64,000 bases of DNA from Methylobacterium sp. DB0501 (GTDB lineage Bacteria > Pseudomonadota > Alphaproteobacteria > Rhizobiales > Beijerinckiaceae), in assembly GCF_011043735.1 (NCBI RefSeq), contig NZ_JAAKGV010000001.1:62001-126000 (forward strand), given 5' to 3'. The notes below the pieces were generated by a model. It saw only the letters and a list, made by a program, of their open reading frames with translations, did no database searches and had not been told where the DNA came from. Positions 27,816 to 36,914 of this stretch are shown piece after piece. Positions within the stretch are counted from its first letter, which is position 1. Each line of letters starts with the position of its first letter. A program made the translations under genes and the position numbers.

Positions 27816-28562
27816 TCACCCCTGCATCTTCGCCATCATGGCGTCCGACACCGCGAAGTTGACGAACACGTTCTGCACGTCGTCCTGGTCCTCGATCGTC
27901 TCGACGAGGCGGATCAGCTTCTCGGCGGTCTCGTCGTCGACGTCGACGGTGTTCTGGGCGCGCCAGATCAGGGCGGTGCGGCGCGGCTCGCCGAAGCGGG
28001 CCTCGAGGGTCTTGGAGACCTCGCCCAGCGCCCCCTGCTCGCAGATGACCTCGTGGCCGCCCTCGTCGGACTTCACGTCGTCGGCGCCGGCCTCGATGGC
28101 GGCTTCCAGCATCGTGTCGCCGTCGGCCACCTTGGCGTCGAAGGCGACGAGCCCGACATGGTCGAACATGAACGAGACGGCGCCGGTCTCGGCGAGGCTG
28201 CCGCCGGACTTGGTGAACGCCGAGCGCACGTCGGAGGCGGTGCGGTTGCGGTTGTCGGTCTGCGCCTCGACGATCAGGGCGGCGCCGCCGGGGCCGTAGC
28301 CCTCGTAGCGGACCTCCTCGTAGTTCTCCGCGTCGCCGCCGGCGGCCTTCTTGATGGCGCGCTCGATGTTGTCCTTGGGCATGTTCTCGGCCCGGGCCGC
28401 CAGGATGGCGGCGCGCAGGCGCGGGTTCATCGACGGGTCGGGCGTGCCGAGCTTGGCCGCCACGGTGATCTCCCGGGCGAGCTTGGAGAAGACCTTCGAG
28501 CGGACCGCGTCGACGCGGCCCTTGCGGTGCATGATGTTCTTGAACTGTGAATGCCCGGCCAT
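27816..28562 (-). CDS. YebC/PmpR family regulatory protein
   Basis: 248 residues with the family hallmarks: [15 protein letters not shown] at the N-terminus, [17 protein letters not shown] (~75-92), [20 protein letters not shown] and the C-terminal [13 protein letters not shown]. YebC proteins bind DNA as regulators, and members of the family have been linked to relief of ribosome stalling at proline stretches. The full length and conserved three-domain pattern leave little doubt about family. It is monocistronic and separated from the phn genes by about 180 bp. Confidence 0.95.
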   Translation of the reverse strand: MAGHSQFKNIMHRKGRVDAVRSKVFSKLAREITVAAKLGTPDPSMNPRLRAAILAARAENMPKDNIERAIKKAAGGDAENYEEVRYEGYGPGGAALIVEAQTDNRNRTASDVRSAFTKSGGSLAETGAVSFMFDHVGLVAFDAKVADGDTMLEAAIEAGADDVKSDEGGHEVICEQGALGEVSKTLEARFGEPRRTALIWRAQNTVDVDDETAEKLIRLVETIEDQDDVQNVFVNFAVSDAMMAKMQG

Positions 28563-28745
28563 GCTGCTCCCCGGCGGCTGGTGAACCTCGCGCGCGGAGA
28601 GCGCCCGGCGGGGCTCTCGACGCCGCGAGGCACGCGTGAGACAGCCGGCTTATAGGCGCCCGCCGCGGGGGAAGACAATCGCGCCGCCGCGGAATTCGCA
28701 CCCCTTCGCGGGCGCGAAAACGCGGTGGAATCAGGCCCCTAGCCG

Positions 28746-29615
28746 TTAGTGCGCGGCGCCCCCGATGATCGCCCGGCGCAGGCGGCCCGAGACGAGGTCG
28801 ATCAGCGCCACGGCGGCGAGGATCATCAGCACCAGGAAGGCGACCTGCTGCATCTCCAGCACCCGGATCAGCTCGGTGAGGTACTGGCCGATGCCGCCGG
28901 CGCCGACGATGCCGATGATGGTGGCCGAGCGGGTGTTCGATTCGAAGAAGTACAGCACCTGGCTCGCCAGCACCGGCAGCACCGCCGGCACCAGGCCGAA
29001 GCGGACCCGGTGCAGCCGGCCGCCGCCGGACGCGATCACGCCCTCCTGCGCCTTGCGGTCGGCGGTCTCGATCGCCTCGGAGAAGAGCTTGCCGAGGGCG
29101 CCGAAATCCGAGCAGGCGATGGCGAGCGCCCCGGCGAAGGGCCCGAGGCCGACGACGTTGATCCAGATCAGCGCCCAGATCAGCACGTCGACGGAGCGGA
29201 TCACGTCGAAGCCGCGGCGCACCCCGAAGCGCAGGAAGGGGTTCGGCACCACGTTGCGGGCGGCCAGGAACGCGGCCGGGAAGGCGAGGCAGGCCGCCGT
29301 GAGGGTGCCCAGGAAGGCGATCGCCAGGGTCTCGCCGAGCGCGGTCGCGAACAGGCCGAGCCGCCCGCCGGCCGACGGCGGCAGCATCATGCCGGCGAAC
29401 TCGCCCAGCCGATACAGGCCGTGCAGGATGCGCAGGAGCGAGAAATCGAGCCGCACCATCGCGAAGGCCGCGAGTCCGACGAAGACCGCGAGGGTGCCGA
29501 CGACGGCGGCGCGGCGCGGCCACGAGGGCCGGAAGACCTGGGGGTGACGCTGGCGCAACCCGTCGAGGTCGGCGAGCGCGGCCCGACGCAGGGCGGAGGG
29601 GGGACGGCGGCTCAC
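28746..29615 (-). CDS. phnE: Phosphonate ABC transporter permease (second PhnE)
   Basis: 289 residues from a GTG that overlaps the preceding permease stop (GTGA). About six hydrophobic helices are seen, with the permease EAA-loop region SGGGRLHRVRFGLVPAVLPV and IVGAGGIGQYLTELIRVLEM matching PhnE. It pairs with the other permease to form the membrane channel for phosphonate, or possibly phosphite, import. The N-terminal ~35 residues are cytosolic and basic. It is the last gene of the phn unit on the minus strand. Confidence 0.9.
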   Translation of the reverse strand: MSRRPPSALRRAALADLDGLRQRHPQVFRPSWPRRAAVVGTLAVFVGLAAFAMVRLDFSLLRILHGLYRLGEFAGMMLPPSAGGRLGLFATALGETLAIAFLGTLTAACLAFPAAFLAARNVVPNPFLRFGVRRGFDVIRSVDVLIWALIWINVVGLGPFAGALAIACSDFGALGKLFSEAIETADRKAQEGVIASGGGRLHRVRFGLVPAVLPVLASQVLYFFESNTRSATIIGIVGAGGIGQYLTELIRVLEMQQVAFLVLMILAAVALIDLVSGRLRRAIIGGAAH

Positions 29616-30496
29616 GCGTGCGCCTCCCGGCCGAGGAGGTGGTGGCGCAGGCGCTCCGTGCCGAGATCGATCGCCACCACGGTGAGGATGATGAGGAGCA
29701 GGATCGCGCTCACGTCCGAATAGTAGAAGTTGCGGATCGCAACCAAGAACTCCTGGCCGATGCCGCCGGCCCCGACGAAGCCCATCACCCCGGCTCCCCG
29801 CACGTTGATCTCGAAGCGCAGGAGCGCGTAGGAGGCGAAATTCGAGAGCACCTGCGGCACCACCGCGAAGCGCACGGTCTGGACGAAGTCGGCGCCGGTG
29901 CCGGTCAGCCCCTCGACCGGCTTCATGTCGATGTTCTCGACCACCTCGGAGAACAGCTTGCCGAGCGCGCCGGCGGTGTGGATGGCGATGGCGAGCACGC
30001 CGACCATCGGCCCGAGCCCGAAGGCGATGACGAAGATCAGCGCGAACACCACCTCCGGCACCGTGCGGCACACTTCCAGGAAGCGCCGGGCGCAGAAGCG
30101 GAGGGCCGCCGAGCGCACCAGGTTGGCGGAGGCGAGGAAGCACAGGAGGAAGGCCGCGATGCCGCCGAACAGCGTGCCGAGATAGGCCATCAGCAGCGTC
30201 TCGGCGAGGAGACCGAGCCATTTCGGCAGGCCCCAGTACCAGGCCGCCACGTCCGCCGGCAGGTTCGCCAGGGTCAGGACCGGCAGGATCTGGCCGAGAT
30301 AGGCGGTGAAATTCTGGATGTTGTCGAGGAAGGTCAGCGGCCGCACCTCGGCCATCCAGCCGGCGAGCAGGTAGAGCGCCACGATCGCGACGAACACCGC
30401 CAGGGTGCGCCGGCGCGTCGACGCGACGGCGCCGGCGTAGGCCGCGAGCAGCCTCCTCTCGCGGTCGGGCGGGAGTTTCTCGATGCGGACGGTCAC
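29612..30496 (-). CDS. phnE: Phosphonate ABC transporter permease (first PhnE)
   Basis: 294 residues from GTG 30496 with GAGGAG eight bases upstream. The frame is open further upstream, but through a palindromic repeat. Features: a first helix at ~25-45 (TLAVFVAIVALYLLAGWM), the conserved FRTVPE-type CRTVPEVVFALIFVIAFGLG, and the C-terminal GVMGFVGAGGIGQEFLVAIR. It forms a heterodimeric or paired permease with the downstream PhnE through the GTGA overlap. Confidence 0.9.
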   Translation of the reverse strand: MTVRIEKLPPDRERRLLAAYAGAVASTRRRTLAVFVAIVALYLLAGWMAEVRPLTFLDNIQNFTAYLGQILPVLTLANLPADVAAWYWGLPKWLGLLAETLLMAYLGTLFGGIAAFLLCFLASANLVRSAALRFCARRFLEVCRTVPEVVFALIFVIAFGLGPMVGVLAIAIHTAGALGKLFSEVVENIDMKPVEGLTGTGADFVQTVRFAVVPQVLSNFASYALLRFEINVRGAGVMGFVGAGGIGQEFLVAIRNFYYSDVSAILLLIILTVVAIDLGTERLRHHLLGREAHA

Positions 30497-30522
30497 GGAA
30501 ATGGCTCCTCCCCTCCCCCTTG

Positions 30523-30603
30523 TGGGGAGGGGTTGGGGGTGGGGTGGTGCCGCGTAGAGCTGGGCGGTGCCTTCTGCACCACCCCACCCCTGGCCCCTCC
30601 CCA
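30523..30603. repeat. Long imperfect hairpin between phnD and phnE
   Basis: 28-nt arms at 30523-30550 (TGGGGAGGGGTTGGGGGTGG...) and 30576-30603 are complementary except for 2-3 positions, with a 25-nt loop. It sits in the 179-bp gap inside the phn operon. Such a structure could lower permease expression relative to the binding protein. Confidence 0.65.
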
Positions 30604-30675
30604 CCGCTTGCAGCGATGCCGGGCAAGCCCGGGATCGCCGGGGGGAGGTGAAAGCGTCATGATCTCAAGGCGTTA

Positions 30676-31599
30676 CTAAGACCGCTTGCGCTGCTCGTCG
30701 TTGTGGCGGAGCATCTCGATGATCGGCTGGTAGTCCTTCAGCGTCACCGGGTTGAGACCGAGGTCCTTGCCGTCCGACAGCTTGTCGAAGGTGGCCTTGT
30801 CCTTGGTCGGCAGGTCGACGAAGGCCTGGCGGATCGTCTGCTTCAGGTCGTCGGGCAGGCTGGAGAGCACCGCGAAGGGGCCCTCGGGCAGGAAGTCGGA
30901 CTTGAACACGACGCGGAAATCCGACTGCTTCAGCGGCGTGCCGTCGGGCTTCTTCATGCCCTTGGCGGCCATGCGGGTGACGGTGGTGTCGGTGTCGGAA
31001 TTGTAGAGGTTGGCGGCGGCGTCGGCGGTGCCCTGCACCAGCGCCAGCACGGCGTTCTCGTGGCTGCCGGCGTAGAAGGTCTTGCCGAAGAACTTCTCGA
31101 CGTCGTGGCCGGCCTTCTGCAGGAAGAAGCGCGGGGCCTGGTTGCCGGAGGTCGAGTTCGGATCGACGAAGGCGAGGCTCTTGCCTTTCAGGTCGTCGAT
31201 CGACTTGTACGGGCTGTCGGCCCGGACGTAGATCACCGAGTAGTAGCCCGAGGCGCCGGTCTCGTGCTTCTGGTTGACCAGCGGCTCGAGCTTCACGCCG
31301 GTCATCACCGCGCGGGCGAAGGAGGCCGGGCCGTAGAAGGCGATCTGGATGTTGCCGGCGCGCTGCCCCTCGATCACCGCCGCGTAGTCGTTGGCGACCC
31401 GCAGCTTCACCGGGACGCCGAGCTCCTTGGTGAGGTAGGCAGTGATCGGGGTCCAGCGGTCGACGGTGCCCGAGGCGTTCTCGGTCGGGATGACGCCGAG
31501 GGTCAGTTCCGGGTACTTCGCCTTCCAGTCCTGGGCCAGGGCGGGGCCGGCGGCGAGCATCAGGGCGGCGGCGCCCACGAGGGTGCGACGGTTCAGCAT
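30676..31599 (-). CDS. phnD: Phosphonate/phosphite ABC transporter periplasmic binding protein
   Basis: 307 residues. A Sec signal peptide with basic start, hydrophobic core and AxA site (RRTLVGAAALMLAAGPALAQ) should be cleaved near residue 22. The mature part has the PhnD pattern: LTLGVIPTENASGTVDRWTP, IAFYGPASFARA, YYSVIYVRADSPYKSIDDLK and SSTSGN-like FVDPNSTSGNQAPR. It captures phosphonates in the periplasm for PhnCE. Phosphite or phosphate-ester specificity cannot be excluded. Confidence 0.92.
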   Translation of the reverse strand: MLNRRTLVGAAALMLAAGPALAQDWKAKYPELTLGVIPTENASGTVDRWTPITAYLTKELGVPVKLRVANDYAAVIEGQRAGNIQIAFYGPASFARAVMTGVKLEPLVNQKHETGASGYYSVIYVRADSPYKSIDDLKGKSLAFVDPNSTSGNQAPRFFLQKAGHDVEKFFGKTFYAGSHENAVLALVQGTADAAANLYNSDTDTTVTRMAAKGMKKPDGTPLKQSDFRVVFKSDFLPEGPFAVLSSLPDDLKQTIRQAFVDLPTKDKATFDKLSDGKDLGLNPVTLKDYQPIIEMLRHNDEQRKRS

Positions 31600-31628
31600 C
31601 GATCAAGTCCTTCTCGGAACCAAAGAAT

Positions 31629-32450
31629 TCAGGCGCTCAGCGCCTCGGCGTGGCGAACCGGAGCCCGCACCGGCGGCGGCGGGATCTCGGGCTCGCCCCG
31701 GTCCATCACCTCGCCGGCCTCGAGCCCGTAGAGGGTGCGGGCGACGTCCTCGGTGAGGTCGAAGCCGCTTCCGTCGAACACCACCCGGCCGGCCGAGAGG
31801 CCGATCAGCCGGTCGCAATAGGCGCGGGCGAGGTCGAGGGAGTGCAGGTTGCAGAGCACCGTGATGCCGTAGCGCTTGTTGGCGTCGGCGAGCGCGTCCA
31901 TCACCAGGCGGGTGTTGCGCGGGTCGAGGGAGGCCACCGGCTCGTCGGCCAGGATGATCTCGGGCTCCTGCACCAGCGCGCGGGCGATGGCGACCCGCTG
32001 CTGCTGGCCGCCCGAGAGCTGGTCGGCCCGGTTGGCGGCGAACGCCCCCATGTCGAAATTCTCGAGGGCGGCCAGCGCCAGCGCCCGGTCCTCCTCGCTC
32101 CACAGCTTCAGGAGCGAGCGGTGGGTCGGCACCTGGTCGAGCCGGCCCATCAGCACGTTCGTCATCACGTCGAGGCGGCCGACGAGGTTGAACTGCTGGA
32201 AGATCATCGCGCAGCGCGCGCGCCAGGCCCGCAACGCCCGGCCGCGCAGGGCCGTCACGTCGGTGCCGTCGTGGAGGATGCGACCGCCCGTCGGGTCGGC
32301 GAGGCGGTTGAGCATCCGCAGCAGGGTCGACTTGCCGGCGCCCGAGCGCCCGATCACGCCGACGAAGCTGCCGCGCGCGATGGAGAGGCTGACGCCGTCC
32401 ACGGCGCGGCGCGCCCCGTACTGTCGCGTGAGATTCTCGACAACCAGCAT
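31629..32450 (-). CDS. phnC: Phosphonate ABC transporter ATP-binding protein
   Basis: 273 residues from ATG 32450 ([12 protein letters not shown]); an in-frame GTG at 32468 is an alternative but has no ribosome-binding site. Walker A is GRSGAGKST, the Q-loop [18 protein letters not shown] is diagnostic of PhnC, the signature is [15 protein letters not shown], and Walker B is [14 protein letters not shown] Pro-rich C-terminal tail ([18 protein letters not shown]) extends slightly past the usual end. It energises import by PhnDEE. Confidence 0.93.
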   Translation of the reverse strand: MLVVENLTRQYGARRAVDGVSLSIARGSFVGVIGRSGAGKSTLLRMLNRLADPTGGRILHDGTDVTALRGRALRAWRARCAMIFQQFNLVGRLDVMTNVLMGRLDQVPTHRSLLKLWSEEDRALALAALENFDMGAFAANRADQLSGGQQQRVAIARALVQEPEIILADEPVASLDPRNTRLVMDALADANKRYGITVLCNLHSLDLARAYCDRLIGLSAGRVVFDGSGFDLTEDVARTLYGLEAGEVMDRGEPEIPPPPVRAPVRHAEALSA

Positions 32451-32525
32451 CCGCTCGCCCGTTTCCACTGTTCGGGCGAACGTAAACGCCGGTTGAACGA
32501 CAACAGGATGACAGCTCGTCAGTGC

Positions 32526-33143
32526 TTAGCCGGCGTATTTATTCAGGAAGGCCTCGATCGGCAGGGCGCGGAAGTCCGGGAGCGCCCGTCGCAGGCGTTC
32601 GTGGTCCCAGTCCCACCAGGCGAGGGCCAGCAAGCGCTCGACGCTCGCCCCGTCGAAGCGGCGGCGGACCGGCCGGGCCGGATTGCCGACAACGATGGTG
32701 TAGGGGTCGACGTCCCGGGTGACGATGGCGCCCGCCCCGACCACCGCACCGGTGCCGATGGTGCGGCCGGGCAGCACCACGACCCCGTGGCCGATCCAGA
32801 CGTCGTGACCGATCGTGACGGGAGACGCCCGGCGCCGGTCGAAGAAGGCCGGCTCGTCCGCTTCCTCCGGCCAGTACGAGGCCGCGCGGTAGGTGAAGTG
32901 GTTCTGCGAGGCCCGCTCCATCGGGTGGTTGCCCGGGTTGATCCGCACCATCGCGGCGATCGAGCAGAACTTGCCGACCGTGGTGTAGATCACCTCGCCG
33001 TCGTTGCCGATGTAGGAGTAGTCGTCGAGCACCGTCTCGGTGAGCTGGGTGCGGGGACCGACCTCGGTGTAGCGGCCGAGGCGGCACTCCCTCACCCGGG
33101 CGGTCGGGTCGATGACGGGCTCCGGGCCCAGTTGTCCGGCCAT
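32526..33143 (-). CDS. Hexapeptide-repeat transferase of phosphonate operons
   Basis: 205 residues of left-handed beta-helix repeats ([20 protein letters not shown], then [34 protein letters not shown]). They resemble the DapH/CAT-like acyltransferase subfamily regularly encoded in phn operons. The catalytic-type His lies in [18 protein letters not shown]. The likely activity is acetylation of an aminophosphonate or intermediate, which is inferred from family context. It lies 4 bp from the preceding gene on the minus strand and 75 bp before phnC. Confidence 0.86.
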   Translation of the reverse strand: MAGQLGPEPVIDPTARVRECRLGRYTEVGPRTQLTETVLDDYSYIGNDGEVIYTTVGKFCSIAAMVRINPGNHPMERASQNHFTYRAASYWPEEADEPAFFDRRRASPVTIGHDVWIGHGVVVLPGRTIGTGAVVGAGAIVTRDVDPYTIVVGNPARPVRRRFDGASVERLLALAWWDWDHERLRRALPDFRALPIEAFLNKYAG

Positions 33144-33147
33144 GGCG

Positions 33148-33825
33148 TCAACTTCCGAACGGGATGCGCCGCACCACCCGGAACGGGCCGGTGCCGTCCT
33201 GGCGCAGGACCGACAGGGCGTCGAGGGTGAGGGGCACGCCCTCGCCGTAGGCCTCCGCCAGGCGCTCGCGCCAGGGGGCACGGGCCGCCTCCGGCAGGGC
33301 GTCGGTCAGGGTCATGTGGAAGCGGAATTCCTCGAAGACGTGCGGGTAGCCCCAGGCCGCCAGCAGGGCGCGGCCGCGGGGGCTCAGGCGCTCCGGCTTG
33401 CGGCGGGCGGTCTCGGACTCGGTCAGCCGCGCGCGGAACGGCTCGAAGGCGGCGACGCATTCGGCGGCGAACAGGCCGAGTTCCGGGGGAGCGGCTTGCG
33501 GGATCAGCGCCGTGAAGGCGCCGAGGGTCGCGACTTGCAGGGGGCCGACCGGAACCGGCGGGTGATCCGCGGCCAGCGTCCCGGCCGCCGCGAGCAGGTC
33601 GGCCTCGGCGATGCCGGGCGCGAGCCGCATCGGTGCCTTCAGGGTGGCGTGGAAGCCGTAGAGGCGGGGCGAGCCGGTCACGCCCGCGAGGTCGGCCATC
33701 CCGTCGGGGCGGGGGAGTTCCGCGCCGGTGTGGTTGTCATACCCGAGGACGGCGTTGCCGAAGCGGGCGAGGTCCGAGCCGGGCGTCGGCGTGAAGTAGA
33801 GGGCGTAGCGCGTCATGCCGGTCAC
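33148..33825 (-). CDS. DUF1045 phosphonate metabolism protein, 2H phosphoesterase-like
   Basis: 225 residues from GTG 33825, preceded by AAGGAG. Two His-x-Thr motifs, [11 protein letters not shown] (~residue 58) and [10 protein letters not shown] (~170), are the signature of the 2H phosphoesterase fold. DUF1045 proteins accompany C-P lyase operons, where a role on cyclic ribose phosphate intermediates is plausible. Here it is the first gene of a unit with the hexapeptide transferase and phnCDEE. No C-P lyase gene is adjacent. Confidence 0.88.
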   Translation of the reverse strand: MTGMTRYALYFTPTPGSDLARFGNAVLGYDNHTGAELPRPDGMADLAGVTGSPRLYGFHATLKAPMRLAPGIAEADLLAAAGTLAADHPPVPVGPLQVATLGAFTALIPQAAPPELGLFAAECVAAFEPFRARLTESETARRKPERLSPRGRALLAAWGYPHVFEEFRFHMTLTDALPEAARAPWRERLAEAYGEGVPLTLDALSVLRQDGTGPFRVVRRIPFGS

Positions 33826-33921
33826 GCGTGTCTCCTTGTGCCGTCCGATTCAGCACGCGGGCGTGACTGAACGGTGACGGCGGGACGCATGCGCGCGGCG
33901 GCGCCGAGCATGACCCTCCAT

Positions 33922-34069
33922 CTCCGCGGGGGAGGATGGCCTACGGAGCAGGCCGGGAGAGGGGCCGCGCGACGCTGATCCAGGGGGCGCCCTTGATCAA
34001 AGTCGCGACCTTTCCGGACACGTCGTCCCCTCTCCCGCCCGGCTTCGCCGGGCACCCTCCCCCGCGGAG
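33922..34069. repeat. 148-bp inverted-repeat element upstream of the phn unit
   Basis: 43-nt arms at 33922-33964 (CTCCGCGGGGGAGGATGGCC...) and 34027-34069 are imperfectly complementary. They match best at both ends (CTCCGCGGGGGAGG and GGGAGAGGGG), and about 60 bp lies between. The 288-bp gap between DUF1045 and fumarase contains nothing else recognisable. An unpaired CTCCGCGGGGGAGGG-type arm also occurs near 63953. Confidence 0.6.
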
Positions 34070-34113
34070 GGGGGAGGGAGAAGCCAGCGCTCGACTGGAG
34101 ACCGGCCGCACCT

Positions 34114-35625
34114 CTACGCCGGCGCCATCTCCCGCACCGGCCGGCGCCAGCGGGCCGGGCCGTCGCGGTGGACCGAGGTGCCGGCGGCATCCACCGCCAC
34201 GGTGACCGGCATGTCCTCGACGATGAACTCGTGGATCGCCTCCATGCCGAGATCGGCGAAGGCCAGCACCCGCGCCGACTTGATCGCCTTCGAGACGAGG
34301 TAGGCCGCGCCGCCCACCGCGATCAGGTAGGCCGCCCCGTGGCGGGCGATGGTCTCGACGGCGGCGGGACCGCGCTCGGCCTTGCCGACCATGACGAGGA
34401 GGCCGGTCCGCGACAGGATCGGCTCCAGGAACTTGTCCATCCGGGTCGCGGTGGTGGGACCGGCCGGGCCCACCGCCTCGTCGCCAACCGCGTCGACCGG
34501 GCCGACATAGTAGATCGCCCGGTCGCGCAGATCGACCGGCAGGGGCTCGCCGGCTTCCAGCATCCGGGTCAGGCGCAGGTGCGCCGCGTCCCGCCCGGTG
34601 AGCAGGCGGCCCGAGAGCAGCAGGGTCTCGCCGGCGCGCCAGGTCGCCACCTCCTCGCGGGTCAGCCGGTCGAGATCGACCCGCCGCCCGGCCGCCGTCG
34701 CGACGCTGATGTCCTGCGGCCAGAGATCGAGGGAGGGCGGGGTGAAGACGGCCGGGCCGCTGCCGTCGAGGGTGAAATGGGCGTGCCGGTCGGCGGCGCA
34801 TTGCGGAATCAGGCCGACGGGCAGCGAGGCGGCGTGGACCGGGAAGGTCTTCAGCTTCACGTCGAGCACGGTGGTGAGCCCGCCGAGGCCCTGCGCGCCG
34901 ATGCCGAGCGCGTTGACCCGCTCGAAGATCTCCAGCCGCAACTCCTCTTCCTTCGACGACGGCCCGCGGGCGCGGATCTGCGGCAGGTCGATCGGATCGA
35001 GGAGGGAGAGCTTGGCCAGCGTCATCGCCTTCTCGGGCGAGCCGCCGACGCCGATGCCGAGCATGCCGGGCGGGCACCAGCCGGCGCCGAGCGTCTCGAC
35101 GGTGCGCACCACCCAGTCGGCGACGGAGTCGCTCGGGTTGAGGGCGGCGAACTTCGCCTTGTTCTCCGATCCGCCGCCCTTGGCCGCGACGTGGACCTCG
35201 ACGGCGTCACCGGCCACCATCTCGACGTGGAGCATGGCGGGGGCGTTGTCGCCGGTGTTGCGGCGGCCGAAGAGCGGCTCGGAGACCACGGAGGCGCGCA
35301 GCGGGTTGCGCTCCTCGCGCCAGGCGCGGCGCACGCCCTCGTCGACGATCTCCTGGAGCGAGCGGTTCGACACGATGCGGGCGCCGAGCCCGACCTTCAT
35401 GAAGATTTGCGCCGTGCCGGTATCCTGGCAGATCGGCCGCCGGCCGAAGGCGGCCATGCGGGAATTGACCAGGATCTGCGCCATCGCGTCCCGGGCCGCC
35501 GGGCTCTCCTCGCGCCGCCAGGCCTCGGCGAGGTTCTGGATGTAGTCCGCCGGGTGGTAGTACGAGATGAATTGCAGGGCGTCGGCGATGGAGGCGACCA
35601 GGTCCTCTTCGCGGATGGTGGCCAT
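34114..35625 (-). CDS. Class I (iron-sulfur) fumarate hydratase
   Basis: 503 residues with both the alpha and beta parts of class I fumarases in one chain. Cluster cysteines are in RRPICQDTGTAQIF, GAGWCPPGMLGIGVGGSPEK and LIPQCAADRHAHF. The C-terminal beta domain has VGPAGPTTATRMDKFLEPIL and AIHEFIVEDMPVTVAVDAAG. It interconverts fumarate and malate using a [4Fe-4S] cluster. ATG 35625 has AGGAGG upstream; an upstream in-frame ATG at 35691 runs into a palindrome. Tartrate or mesaconate activity is possible in this family. Confidence 0.92.
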   Translation of the reverse strand: MATIREEDLVASIADALQFISYYHPADYIQNLAEAWRREESPAARDAMAQILVNSRMAAFGRRPICQDTGTAQIFMKVGLGARIVSNRSLQEIVDEGVRRAWREERNPLRASVVSEPLFGRRNTGDNAPAMLHVEMVAGDAVEVHVAAKGGGSENKAKFAALNPSDSVADWVVRTVETLGAGWCPPGMLGIGVGGSPEKAMTLAKLSLLDPIDLPQIRARGPSSKEEELRLEIFERVNALGIGAQGLGGLTTVLDVKLKTFPVHAASLPVGLIPQCAADRHAHFTLDGSGPAVFTPPSLDLWPQDISVATAAGRRVDLDRLTREEVATWRAGETLLLSGRLLTGRDAAHLRLTRMLEAGEPLPVDLRDRAIYYVGPVDAVGDEAVGPAGPTTATRMDKFLEPILSRTGLLVMVGKAERGPAAVETIARHGAAYLIAVGGAAYLVSKAIKSARVLAFADLGMEAIHEFIVEDMPVTVAVDAAGTSVHRDGPARWRRPVREMAPA

Positions 35626-35648
35626 GGTGGTCCTCCTGAATTCGCCAT

Positions 35649-35671
35649 GCAATGTGCAGCGTCTACATTGC
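35649..35671. promoter_or_regulatory. Inverted repeat in the fumarase promoter region
   Basis: GCAATGT and ACATTGC are exact inverted 7-mers separated by 9 bp, 23 bp upstream of the fumarase ATG; CTTGAACAAG follows. Possible operator or leader hairpin. The regulator is unknown. Confidence 0.35.
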
Positions 35672-35685
35672 TTGAACAAGCACTG

Positions 35686-35722
35686 CGTCATCCCGGGGCC
35701 GCGCAGCGGAGCCCGGGATGAC
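35686..35722. repeat. Dispersed palindrome (CCCGGG family), copy 5
   Basis: CGTCATCCCGGGGCCGCGCA followed by GCGGAGCCCGGGATGAC is the cleanest copy. It is a hairpin flanked by GTCATCCCGGG and its exact complement, between fumarase and the CoA-transferase gene. Confidence 0.75.
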
Positions 35723-35754
35723 CCTGGGAAGCGGAAAGGACTGCGCCCCGGCCC

Positions 35755-36909
35755 TTACGCCGCGAATTCCCGCCGGATCGCCTCGCTGTGCTCGCCGATC
35801 CCCGGCACGCGTCCCAGCACCGGCGCCTGGCCGTTGCGGAGCGCGGGCGGCGCGACGATCGAGGCCGGGCCGGCCTGGGTCTCGACGGTGACCCGCCGCA
35901 GGGCCGGATGCGAGACGAGGTCGGCGAGCCCGTTGACGAAGCCGTATGCGGTGCCGGCCGTGCGCAGCCGCGCCGCCGCCTCGTCGCGGCTCAAACCCGC
36001 GAAGACTTGCGCCACCACCGCATCGACCTCGGGGCGGTTGGCCACCCGGGCGTTGTTGCTCTCGAAGCCTCCCTGCGACGGCAGGTCGGGACGGCGCAGG
36101 AACTCGGCGCAGAACCTGGCCCATTCGCGCTCGTTCTGGATCGAGATCAGCACCAGGGCCCCATCCCGGGTCGGGAAGGCGCCGTAGGGGCAGATCGAGG
36201 GGTGCGCCAAGCCCACCCGCTGCGGCGCCCGGCCGGTACCCTCGAAGTAGAGCAAGGGTACGTTCATCCAGTCGGCCATGCCGTCGAACAGGCTGACCTC
36301 GAGCTTCGCGCCCTCGCCGGTGATGCCGCGGGCGATCAGCGCCTCCAGCACCGCCGCATGGGCCGCCATGCCGCAGGCGATGTCGCAGACCGAGACGCCG
36401 ACCCGGCCCGGGCCGGCCGGATGGCCGGTGATCTCGGCCAGCCCGCTCTCGGCCTGGACCAGCAGGTCGTAGGCCTTCATGTCCGAGTAGGAGTGCCCGC
36501 TCCCGTAGCCGGTCACGTCCACGGTGATGAGCCGCGGATAGCGGGCGCGCAATTCCTCCGAGCCGAACCCGGCCCGGGCGGCGGCGCCCGGCGCGAGGTT
36601 CTGGATGAACACGTCGGCCTTGGCGAGGACGGCGTGGAGGAGCCTTGCGTCGCCCGGGTCCTTGATGTCGGCGACCAGGCTCTCCTTGCCGCGGTTGAGC
36701 CAGACGAAGTAGCTCGCCAGCCCGTTCACCGCCGCATCGTAGCCGCGGGCGAAATCGCCCTCCGGCCGCTCGATCTTGATGACGCGGGCGCCCGCATCGG
36801 CCAGGCGCGAGGAGCAGTAGGGGGCTGCCACCGCCTGCTCGAGCGCCACCACGGTCAGACCGCCGAGCGGCCTGACCCCACTCCTCGCCGCCAAACTCCC
36901 CGCCACCAT
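35755..36909 (-). CDS. CaiB/BaiF family CoA-transferase (class III)
   Basis: 384 residues. Hallmarks: LGGLTVVALEQAVAAPYCSS at the N-terminus, IKIERPEGDFARGYD, FVWLNRGKESLVADIKDP, and the catalytic aspartate in MKAYDLLVQAESGLAEITG. Class III CoA-transferases move CoA between carboxylic acids. ATG 36909 lies 5 bp after the upstream aldehyde dehydrogenase stop, so the pair is an operon: aldehyde to acid to acyl-CoA. Formyl-, succinyl-CoA-dependent or racemase-type activity cannot be told apart. Confidence 0.9.
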   Translation of the reverse strand: MVAGSLAARSGVRPLGGLTVVALEQAVAAPYCSSRLADAGARVIKIERPEGDFARGYDAAVNGLASYFVWLNRGKESLVADIKDPGDARLLHAVLAKADVFIQNLAPGAAARAGFGSEELRARYPRLITVDVTGYGSGHSYSDMKAYDLLVQAESGLAEITGHPAGPGRVGVSVCDIACGMAAHAAVLEALIARGITGEGAKLEVSLFDGMADWMNVPLLYFEGTGRAPQRVGLAHPSICPYGAFPTRDGALVLISIQNEREWARFCAEFLRRPDLPSQGGFESNNARVANRPEVDAVVAQVFAGLSRDEAAARLRTAGTAYGFVNGLADLVSHPALRRVTVETQAGPASIVAPPALRNGQAPVLGRVPGIGEHSEAIRREFAA

Positions 36910-36914
36910 GATCG

